This document shows positions 42,467 to 49,327 of a stretch of DNA of 64,000 nt, in pieces. Under the pieces are notes generated by a model. It was given only the letters and a program-made list of their open reading frames with translations. It was not told where the DNA came from and did no database searches. Every line of letters begins with the position of its first letter. Within the stretch, counting starts at the first letter, position 1. This DNA comes from UBA5078 sp964538025. Its GTDB lineage: Bacteria > Pseudomonadota > Gammaproteobacteria > Pseudomonadales > Pseudohongiellaceae. Where the stretch lies: assembly GCA_964538025.1 (NCBI GenBank), contig CAZICZ010000007.1, forward strand, positions 124,001 to 188,000, read 5' to 3'. The position numbers were made by a program, and so were the translations under genes.

Positions 42467-43975
42467 ATGACAAGCACGCCGATGACCAACCGTCTGCATC
42501 GCCACCTGCCATGGGCATGTCGGGGGCTGGGTTTTGCTTTGCTGCTATGCCAGGCGGCAACTGTGCATGCGCAAGTCGCCTCCCCTGTCCCCGCCCTCGG
42601 GGTCGACAGCGCCGTGGCGCTTTCCACTGCGCAGACAAGCCTTGTGGAATCCCTTGAAGCCCGAATTGCTCTCATTGAAAGTGAATTTGGTCCGTTTGAC
42701 CCTGCACTGCTAGAACCCCTTGATACGCTGGCCCGCGCCCTGCGCGAAGCCGGCAGCTACGAGCGTGCGGCCGCGCTCTATGACCAGCAACTACAGATTC
42801 ATCGTATAAACCAGGGCCTGTATTCCGCGGACCAGATTCCGATTGTGGAATCGCTGTTGCAGCTGCATGCGGAACAAAATGACTGGGAAGGCATCAGCGC
42901 GACGCTGGGGTATCTGACGTGGTTGTACCAGCGCGATAACACGCTGGAACCCGAGGCGCGTCTTGCAGGCATGAGTCAAGTCGGCAACTGGCATCTGCGC
43001 TCTCTCGGAAAAGATGGGCATGAGCGAGAGGCTTATCACCTTGTAGAACTTGCCAAGATCGATGAGCGGACGACTGCCCTGGCGGAAGAATTGTACGGTC
43101 TCGACAGCCTGGCGCTGACGCCCTACCTCTACAATCAGGCGCTCTCCGATCTGTACATTGCCCTGGCGATTACCCTGACCAACAATACCTCTCAGGAATT
43201 GATGTTGCTGACAGAGGGCATCCGCAATCGCCCAAGCCTGGTCAGCCCTCAGGGCACCACGCAGCTGAGCACGGCAGCGGAAGTGGAAGCGATGTACGGG
43301 TCACGTGCCAGCTCGGTTATTGAGCGTTCCTTCAAAAACAATATGCAGAATAATCAGGGCAAACTCGAACGAATCCAGTCCTTGTTTGAGGATGCCGGGG
43401 ATACCGAGGCCGTGGCCATAGCTCTGATTTATCGCGGCGATTCAACGCTGATGCGGCAGCAGTTCGAAGCACGGCCAGGCAAGTTTGCCGGCATGCGCCG
43501 AGGCAGCTCCAGCGTGGGCTCCGCGATGATGCATTACGAGGAAGGACTGGCGAAGCTTGCCGAGGCCGGCAGCAATGAAAGCGCAATCGCCCAATTCACG
43601 CGCTGTCCCGTGATGTTGCCGGTGTCCACCTTCCATACTCGCCTCGACGAGGCCATTATGCCCTGCGAACGGGACGCCAGCTCGGGCATGATCAATCTGG
43701 GTGAGTACAGCCTGTTTTCGACTCTGGTACCGGGTCTGGAGGGCGAGCTTGCCCAGAGCGATGGCAGCATATCGGCCACCGTGCAGTTTTCCGTGCGCAC
43801 CAACGGACAGGTGAGCAATCACGAAATTGTGCACATTGAGCCCGATGACACCACCAGTCGGGTTCAGGTTCGCAAACTCTTGGAAATTCTCCAGTTCCGA
43901 CCGGCCATCGTGGCAGGCGAAGCCGTGCGGGTCGATCAGCTGCAACTGCACGTGACGATCCCCGGCAACGAGTAA
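42467..43975 (+). CDS. Exported TPR-like protein with TonB-C-like C-terminus
   Basis: A 502-residue exported protein. Signal peptide LLLCQAATVHA-Q ends near residue 34. The central region is helical with TPR-like pairs (LDTLARALREAGSYERAAALYDQQ is one unit, described in part) and the last 90 residues resemble the TonB C-terminal fold: ATVQFSVRTNGQVSN, then VRKLLEILQFRPAIVAGEAV. There is no proline-rich linker or N-terminal anchor, so it is not a TonB energiser. The frame is open upstream to 42263, but that part overlaps the divergent promoter and leader; ATG 42467 directly precedes the signal peptide. Function unknown; similar proteins are found in marine gammaproteobacteria. Confidence 0.75.
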   Translation: MTSTPMTNRLHRHLPWACRGLGFALLLCQAATVHAQVASPVPALGVDSAVALSTAQTSLVESLEARIALIESEFGPFDPALLEPLDTLARALREAGSYERAAALYDQQLQIHRINQGLYSADQIPIVESLLQLHAEQNDWEGISATLGYLTWLYQRDNTLEPEARLAGMSQVGNWHLRSLGKDGHEREAYHLVELAKIDERTTALAEELYGLDSLALTPYLYNQALSDLYIALAITLTNNTSQELMLLTEGIRNRPSLVSPQGTTQLSTAAEVEAMYGSRASSVIERSFKNNMQNNQGKLERIQSLFEDAGDTEAVAIALIYRGDSTLMRQQFEARPGKFAGMRRGSSSVGSAMMHYEEGLAKLAEAGSNESAIAQFTRCPVMLPVSTFHTRLDEAIMPCERDASSGMINLGEYSLFSTLVPGLEGELAQSDGSISATVQFSVRTNGQVSNHEIVHIEPDDTTSRVQVRKLLEILQFRPAIVAGEAVRVDQLQLHVTIPGNE

Positions 43976-43984
43976 GCGCCTATC

Positions 43985-45190
43985 CTAACGACGTGTCTCC
44001 AGCACAACGCCTGCCGTCACCAGAGCGTCAATTGCCTCTGCCGACAGCCCCGCCTCCTCCAACAGCTCACGACTCTGCTGTCCGAAGGCCGGAGGCAGGT
44101 GGCGAAGTGAGGCAGCGGATCGGGAAAACTTGATCGGAGTCCCGATCCCGCGATACCACTCCTTCTCGATGGTCATCTGCCGAAATGCGGTGTGGGGATG
44201 CGCCACGACCTGGGCCGTGTTGTAGATCGGTCCGGCCGGGAGGCCAGCGTCCAGAAGCGTATAGCACAGCGCTTCCCCATCAATGCGCATCAACCGGGAT
44301 TCCAGCTCCACCTTCAGTTCTGCCCGGGCGCGGACACGGTCCACGTTGTTCACAAACCGGGGGTCTGCGACCAGTTCGGGACATTCCAGCAGATCACACA
44401 GTTTGCGAAACGCGCCGTTATTCCCACAGCCGATGAAAATATCCACGGTACGGGTACGGAAGGTGTCGTAGGGTGAGATATTGGGATGCGCATTGCCGGT
44501 GGCTACCGGCACTACACCCGAAAACTGGTAGTTGGGGATGTGAGGGTGCATGAGGGCGATGGCGCAGTCGTATAGCGTCATGTCGATGTACTGCCCCAAC
44601 CCGGATCGCGCCCGTTCCGCCAGCGCCATCAGGATCGCTACCGCCGTGTAAAGCCCGGTGCCCATGTCGACCATGGCAATGCCGAGGCGAGTGGGCGGGC
44701 TGCCCGGCTCACCATTGACGCTGAAACACCCGGTCATGGCCTGCACGATGGCGTCATAGCCCGGATATCCGCCCAGGGGACCGTCGGCACCGAAGCCGCT
44801 GACCCGGCAATGAATCAGGCGGGGAAAACGCGCCTGCAACACTTCCTCGTAGCCCAGCCCCCATTTCTCCATCGCCCCCGGCTTGTAGTTCTCCAGCAGG
44901 ACGTCGGCCCCCTCCAGCAGCCGCAGGAGGACTTCCCGCCCCGCCTCCTGGCTGAGATCGAGCCCCAGCGAGCGTTTGTTGCGGTTCACCCCGAGATAAT
45001 ACGCGGCATCCCCTTCGTGAAAGGGGGGGCCCCAGTCCCGTGTTTCATCGCCCTTGGGAGGTTCGATCTTGATCACTTCGGCCCCATGATCCGCCAGCAT
45101 TTGCGAACAATATGGCCCTCCCAGAACTCGGGACAAATCGACGATACGAACGCCCGCGAGGGCGCCACCATGAGATGAGGGTGAGGTCAT
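43985..45190 (-). CDS. Class III CoA-transferase (CaiB/BaiF family), ubiC-coupled
   Basis: A 401-residue CoA-transferase. N-terminal VRIVDLSRVLGGPYCSQML and KIEPPKGDETR are typical, and the catalytic Asp is D175 in IAMVDMGTG. Full length. It overlaps the stop of ubiC by 4 bp (ATGA), so translation is coupled to the ubiquinone gene, an unusual partner. Sequence is well apart from the paralogue at 28,588. Substrate unknown; the fused operon alone is not enough to place it in quinone metabolism. Confidence 0.9.
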   Translation of the reverse strand: MTSPSSHGGALAGVRIVDLSRVLGGPYCSQMLADHGAEVIKIEPPKGDETRDWGPPFHEGDAAYYLGVNRNKRSLGLDLSQEAGREVLLRLLEGADVLLENYKPGAMEKWGLGYEEVLQARFPRLIHCRVSGFGADGPLGGYPGYDAIVQAMTGCFSVNGEPGSPPTRLGIAMVDMGTGLYTAVAILMALAERARSGLGQYIDMTLYDCAIALMHPHIPNYQFSGVVPVATGNAHPNISPYDTFRTRTVDIFIGCGNNGAFRKLCDLLECPELVADPRFVNNVDRVRARAELKVELESRLMRIDGEALCYTLLDAGLPAGPIYNTAQVVAHPHTAFRQMTIEKEWYRGIGTPIKFSRSAASLRHLPPAFGQQSRELLEEAGLSAEAIDALVTAGVVLETRR

Positions 45191-45777
45191 GAGTGTGAAT
45201 CCCCCGAAGTCGTGAGAGAGGCGTTAATGTCAGAAGACCGATGTGCCTGCTCCGCTCGCATCAGGGCAGGCAGGAAGAATTCTGCTACCAGCAGGGGCCG
45301 GTGATGGGAATAGAACAGCGAGCGCCGCCCCCAGATATCAGCGCACCGCGTCACCTCAAGCTGCAAGCGGGCCAGATGAGGGTCCCGGAACAGGAACTCG
45401 CCCAAAGGACGCTCGTTAAGCGAGCGCAGACGCTTGAGCGGGCCCTCCATGCTGCTGACAGGGATCAGCGAATGTGCCGCAACCCAGGGTTCATCCCCGC
45501 AAAGTAGAAGCACCTTGCGCGACCACATGCGTTCCCGTGCCACATGAGGCAAAAAGCATTGCAGGAGTGCCGGACTGCTGTGACGTTGCCAGCCTTCATG
45601 CAGCACCTGCACCCGGAATCGCCCGCCACTGAGCAGCTTCAGCCGCTGAGTCAGTGACCCCGGGTCCAGCAAACAGGCACTCACCTGCGGGGGAAGCGCG
45701 GGCAAGATCTGGGGTTGCGGTCGCCAAAGTAACTGCGGGGAATTCAGATCGGGATAAAGGGGCGCGGACGGAGACAA
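45187..45777 (-). CDS. ubiC: Chorismate lyase (TTG start)
   Basis: Converts chorismate to 4-hydroxybenzoate, first committed step of ubiquinone synthesis. 196 residues with family segments LSGGRFRVQVLHEGWQR near 50, VLLLCGDEPWVAAHSLIP near 88 (the Arg/Glu pocket region), and LNERPLGEFLF near 120. The start is TTG 45777: an in-frame TGA lies two codons before and AGGTGA precedes it. The C-terminal 20 residues are variable. ubiA is not adjacent; instead a CoA-transferase gene overlaps its end. A TATAAT at 45857-45862 could serve as its -10. Confidence 0.85.
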   Translation of the reverse strand: MSPSAPLYPDLNSPQLLWRPQPQILPALPPQVSACLLDPGSLTQRLKLLSGGRFRVQVLHEGWQRHSSPALLQCFLPHVARERMWSRKVLLLCGDEPWVAAHSLIPVSSMEGPLKRLRSLNERPLGEFLFRDPHLARLQLEVTRCADIWGRRSLFYSHHRPLLVAEFFLPALMRAEQAHRSSDINASLTTSGDSHS

Positions 45778-45856
45778 ATCTCACCTGTTGAACAATCAGC
45801 TTTCAGACAACCCGTTGTCAGTGAAGGCCCCGTGGGCGGATGGCCATGTGGCGCCG

Positions 45857-45885
45857 ATTATAGGGCAAGCGGGCGCGCGCTGTCG
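45857..45885 (-). promoter_or_regulatory. Candidate promoter of ubiC
   Basis: Perfect TATAAT on the minus strand (45857-45862) with a poor -35 (CGACAG, 17 bp away). 80 bp before the ubiC start. Confidence 0.35.
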
Positions 45886-45903
45886 CAGAGAAATCGTCCG
45901 CCA

Positions 45904-45945
45904 TAAAAAAACCCCCTGCAAGGCACGCCCTGCAGGGGGTTTTTG
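45904..45945. terminator. Strong intrinsic terminator after ompA
   Basis: 10-bp stem ACCCCCTGCA / TGCAGGGGGT with A-tract on the left and T-tract on the right; it ends ompA on the minus strand and can act in both directions. Confidence 0.9.
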
Positions 45946-45954
45946 TCGGTGCGA

Positions 45955-46977
45955 TTAACGCTGCTCGTAGCGCTGCAACGTCGTGGAGATCACACTCTGC
46001 ACACGGCGGTTTTGAGCACGACCATCGGCAGTGTCATTGCTGGCGACCGGACGGCTCTCACCATAGCCTTCCACGCGGATGCGGGATGCTGCAATGCCGA
46101 ACTGGTCAATCAGCACCTGACGGACCGCATTCACCCGACGCAGGGACAGCGACTGGTTATAGGCTTCAGTGCCCACGGAATCCGTGTGGCCTTCCAGCAC
46201 TGCGGATACATCGGTGTTCGCCTTCATGAAGTCCGCGAGTTCGCGGATTTCGCCCATGAACTCGGGCTTGACCACGGAGCGATCAAAATCGAACTGCACA
46301 GTGAGGTCGATGCGGGCAACTTCCTCCAGCACGATGGAGCAGCCGCGGCTGTCGACACGGTGAGTGCGGGGAGTATCGGGGCACGCATCGCGGCTGTCAG
46401 GCACGCCATCACCGTCGGTGTCGACAGGAGCAGCGGCAACTGGGGTCGGTGCCGGTGCCGCAGGTTTGCCACCAAACCGGAAGACCAGTCCCGTCTCAAG
46501 CGCATAGTCATGGAACTCTTCATCCATGCCCCAGAACTTGCGCACCGCTGTGCGCCATTCCAGTTGAGGATTGATTTGGTATTTTACGCCCGCAGCCACA
46601 TCGAAAACGGTTTCTTCGTTCTGGGAAAAGCGGCTGTGACCAGCACCACCCGCCACGAAGGGAGTCACCTGATCGATTTTGTAATCAAAGGAATACAGCA
46701 GATCGGCGCGCACGTGACGGACGTCATCGTCAGGAGCACCGTCGAGGCTCATATCAAAGACATTGATTTCACCGCTGAGCTTGTTCGTAAAGTCATAGCC
46801 CGCGCCGAGTGTAAAACCGGTCTCGTAGCCTTGCCCGCGATCCTTGTCAAAATCAATGCGTTGAATGCCGGGCACAATGTAGAACTGGCCCTCCTCCGCG
46901 ACTGCAACACCTGGCGCGACGGTCAGTGCGCCTGTGGCGAGCAGGACGCTCAGTGCAGCCTTGTACATGTTGTTCAT
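45955..46977 (-). CDS. OmpA/OprF-family outer-membrane protein
   Basis: A 340-residue outer-membrane porin-like protein tying the membrane to peptidoglycan. Signal peptide (VAPGVAVA-E, about 27 residues), an eight-stranded N-terminal barrel, a hinge with Ca-binding thrombospondin type 3 repeat DTDGDGVPDSRDACPDTP followed by Cys, then the OmpA domain with VQFDFDRSVVKPEF, LEGHTDSVGTEAYN and LSLRRVNAVRQVL. ATG 46977 directly precedes the signal peptide; 76 upstream codons of the open frame are spurious. Monocistronic, with its own promoter and terminator. Probably abundant. Confidence 0.93.
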   Translation of the reverse strand: MNNMYKAALSVLLATGALTVAPGVAVAEEGQFYIVPGIQRIDFDKDRGQGYETGFTLGAGYDFTNKLSGEINVFDMSLDGAPDDDVRHVRADLLYSFDYKIDQVTPFVAGGAGHSRFSQNEETVFDVAAGVKYQINPQLEWRTAVRKFWGMDEEFHDYALETGLVFRFGGKPAAPAPTPVAAAPVDTDGDGVPDSRDACPDTPRTHRVDSRGCSIVLEEVARIDLTVQFDFDRSVVKPEFMGEIRELADFMKANTDVSAVLEGHTDSVGTEAYNQSLSLRRVNAVRQVLIDQFGIAASRIRVEGYGESRPVASNDTADGRAQNRRVQSVISTTLQRYEQR

Positions 46978-47019
46978 GGTTTCTCCTTTGATGTAACCAA
47001 TGGTTAAAAAAGCGTTTGT

Positions 47020-47046
47020 AGTATAACGCAAATTGCCTTGACTCAA
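47020..47046 (-). promoter_or_regulatory. Candidate promoter of ompA
   Basis: Minus strand TATACT (47020-47025) with TTGAGT (47041-47046) 15 bp away, or ATTGAG with 16 bp. Good -10, short spacing. Confidence 0.45.
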
Positions 47047-47256
47047 TGCCACGTTTTCCTGAAAAAAAAGAAGACGACGCTTTTGTGCGGCAGTTCGAAT
47101 TATGGCGAGACAAAATGACAAAATGCTGATCAATAGCGGATGCAAGATGACCCAAACTCGTCGGCGCAGTGCCCCGTGTGACACCCAAAGCCCTTGCCAC
47201 GACACCCGATCCCTCCCACACCAGCCTGACTATCTCCCCGTTTTACCTCGCGTCAA

Positions 47257-47290
47257 TTGTCATAAATGTGTCAAGCGAATGTCGCCTCTT
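47257..47290 (+). promoter_or_regulatory. Pho box array upstream of the secreted beta-helix gene
   Basis: TTGTCATAAATGTGTCAA (47257-47274) closely matches the PhoB consensus, and a third half-site TGTCG follows, so TGTC occurs at 47258, 47269 and 47280 with exact 11-bp period. The -10 is weaker: TATTCG at 47296, ten bases after the second register. Confidence 0.65.
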
Positions 47291-47371
47291 TGCAATATTC
47301 GGTGACTAGGATGAGGCCTGTTTTCACACCACATGACATTTTCTGGAAACCTCCAGACCTCAGGAGTCACT

Positions 47372-49147
47372 ATGAATCTCACCCGTAAAACCCTTGCTAC
47401 CGCCATCGCCTTCGCCAGCCTCGGCTTTGCCGGCGCCTCAGCCTTTGCAGCCGAACCTGCCTTGAGCGTTGCCACCGCCAGCGGTGCCGCGACGACGGCG
47501 ACCTTCACCGGGGGCGCCACGATCAACAATGGATCCTCCTACACCGCCACTGCCGCGAGCAGTGCGGCCGTCGATGTCAAGGGCACGGTCAAAGTCGCCA
47601 CGGCCGACGTGGGCAAGACAGGCAGTCTGGTGGCGTTGGTAGAAATCCCCGGCATGGGCATTTACCAGAAAGTGACCGGCGGCTTCTTCCTGCCCTGGAA
47701 TGGCCAGGTCTCCAGCCTGCAGGCGTTTGCCACCAAGAAACTGGCTGCTACCGAGTCGATCGATGTCCTCGATGATCTGATCGGCATCAACTCCAATCTC
47801 GCCGGCCTGAGCTTCAAGGTCTACCTGGGCTACTTCACAGGTGGCAACATCAACACGCTGGCCTATACGTCCAGCCCGATCAGTTTTTCGATCGCGTCGG
47901 CTCCGGCTGCCGGCTGCCCCACCAACACCACCGCGTCCACCGGTGGCACCTATGAAGGCAAGCCCGTGTGCGTGCTGACAGGCACGGTGCGCAGCAACAC
48001 CCACCTGACGGCCAACAATGTCTACCTGCTCAATGGTGCCGTATTCATCGGTGGAGACAACACCGACTCTGCCACACTGACTATAGATGCCGGCACCAAG
48101 GTGATTGCCCCCGTTGGCCTGAATTTCCTTGTCATCAACCGCGGCTCCAAAATTGAAGCCTTAGGCAGCGAAGCCGCGCCGATCATCTTTACCTACGACG
48201 ATGAGGCCAATGCCACAGCCAGCACAACCGGCCGCTGGGGCGGGCTGATCATCAACGGTAATGCCCCGGTGAACGGATGTGCAGCCGGCACCACCCTGTG
48301 TGAACTGGAGGGCGAAGGCTCAACCGGAAAATACGGTGGCAACAACGCCACGGACAGCAGCGGGACGCTCAACTACGTCATCGTGAAATACCCCGGCCAG
48401 AACATTACAGAAACAAATGAACTGAATGGCATCGCGTTCCAGGGCGTCGGCAGCGGCACCAAGGTGGACTACGTACAGGTGCACGGCAGCTCCGATGACG
48501 GCGTCGAATTCTTCGGAGGCGCTGTCAACGTCAAGCACCTGTACCTGAGCAGCAACGAAGACGATTCCTTCGACTGGACCTTCGGATTCAAGGGCAAGGT
48601 GCAGTATGCCGTCATCAAACAGCGCGCTGGTACGGGCGATCGCGGCATCGAGGCAGATAACAATGAGTTCGCGTTTGACGCCTCTCCCCGCTCTCTGCCA
48701 ACTCTGGCGAACTTCACCATGATCGGCAAAGGTGCCAGTGGGCGCGGAATGGAACTGCGACGGGGAACCGGTGCAAACATCGCCAACTTCGTTGTCAGCA
48801 ACTTCGCGAGCTACTGCATCGACATCAACGACAACGCAACGTTCACGAACGGCGGCTCCTCTGCGACCAGCCTGACCGGACAGCTGACAATGACCAACAC
48901 CCTGTTCGCCTGTGGCAATTCATTCAATGAATCGTCTACCGATCCGTGGTCAATCGCGACCTGGTTCAATGGTCAGGCAGGCAACAGCGCCGGGACTGCT
49001 GACCTGAACGGCATTGTCAATGGCGCAGCCATCAACGCCAAAGCAGCAGCGACCTTCACAGACAGTTTCTTCGACAACACCGATTACATCGGTGCGATCA
49101 AAGACCAGAAGTCTGACTGGGCATCTCGCTGGGTGTTCGTGGATTGA
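47372..49147 (+). CDS. Secreted beta-helix-like protein of the Pho block
   Basis: A 591-residue exported protein with signal peptide ending SAFA-AE (about residue 27). Residues about 40-190 are Ala/Thr/Gly-rich strands; from about 230 on the pattern is of a parallel beta-helix with GRWGGLIINGNAP, the CAAGTTLCELEG loop, YVQVHGSSDDGVEFFGG and SSNEDDSFDWTFG. I know related proteins in marine bacteria, often next to TonB receptors, but no activity. AGGAG five bases before ATG 47372. A Pho box array lies upstream and the next gene is a TonB receptor also with a Pho-like promoter. It is thus a candidate surface or secreted binder of a phosphorus-containing substrate. An intrinsic terminator follows. 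Confidence 0.78.
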   Translation: MNLTRKTLATAIAFASLGFAGASAFAAEPALSVATASGAATTATFTGGATINNGSSYTATAASSAAVDVKGTVKVATADVGKTGSLVALVEIPGMGIYQKVTGGFFLPWNGQVSSLQAFATKKLAATESIDVLDDLIGINSNLAGLSFKVYLGYFTGGNINTLAYTSSPISFSIASAPAAGCPTNTTASTGGTYEGKPVCVLTGTVRSNTHLTANNVYLLNGAVFIGGDNTDSATLTIDAGTKVIAPVGLNFLVINRGSKIEALGSEAAPIIFTYDDEANATASTTGRWGGLIINGNAPVNGCAAGTTLCELEGEGSTGKYGGNNATDSSGTLNYVIVKYPGQNITETNELNGIAFQGVGSGTKVDYVQVHGSSDDGVEFFGGAVNVKHLYLSSNEDDSFDWTFGFKGKVQYAVIKQRAGTGDRGIEADNNEFAFDASPRSLPTLANFTMIGKGASGRGMELRRGTGANIANFVVSNFASYCIDINDNATFTNGGSSATSLTGQLTMTNTLFACGNSFNESSTDPWSIATWFNGQAGNSAGTADLNGIVNGAAINAKAAATFTDSFFDNTDYIGAIKDQKSDWASRWVFVD

Positions 49148-49172
49148 ATATGACAAGCTTGTCATGAAAGTG

Positions 49173-49207
49173 AAAAGAAAGGGGTGCATCAGGCACCCCT
49201 TTCTTTT
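49173..49207 (+). terminator. Intrinsic terminator after the secreted beta-helix gene
   Basis: Stem AAAGAAAGGGGTGC / GCACCCCTTTCTTT with a short loop, followed by Ts. It separates the beta-helix gene from the TonB receptor, which therefore needs its own promoter. Confidence 0.9.
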
Positions 49208-49249
49208 TTCCCTGCGTATTCTTCACTTCCCGCCATCAAATTCATTGTC

Positions 49250-49283
49250 CTGAAATATTAGTGTCATCTTTGCTGCCTACAAT
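49250..49283 (+). promoter_or_regulatory. Pho-like promoter of the TonB receptor
   Basis: CTGAAATATTAGTGTCAT (49250-49267): half-sites TGAAA and TGTCA with 11-bp period, then exactly ten bases to TACAAT (49278-49283). One half-site is weak, but the spacing equals that of the four better boxes in this block. Confidence 0.5.
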
Positions 49284-49327
49284 GGCCCTGTCATTCAAGA
49301 ACACTCTCACTTTTCGGACTCTCGATT

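Larger units (their letters stand above)
46978..47371. other. Divergent intergenic region ompA / secreted beta-helix gene
   Basis: 394 bp. Near ompA there is a promoter candidate (47020-47046); near the plus-strand gene a triple Pho half-site array (47258-47290). The middle part (47050-47250) shows nothing I can name. Confidence 0.6.

Noticed and set aside
42226..42675. 149-codon minus-strand frame including the leader peptide
   Set aside because: The upstream two thirds run through the TTGACA/TACAGT promoter and antisense to the signal peptide of the next gene; only the part from 42357 has a ribosome site and suitable position.
45943..47007. 354-codon open frame opposite ompA
   Set aside because: Begins inside the ompA terminator and mirrors a full OmpA gene; not a gene.
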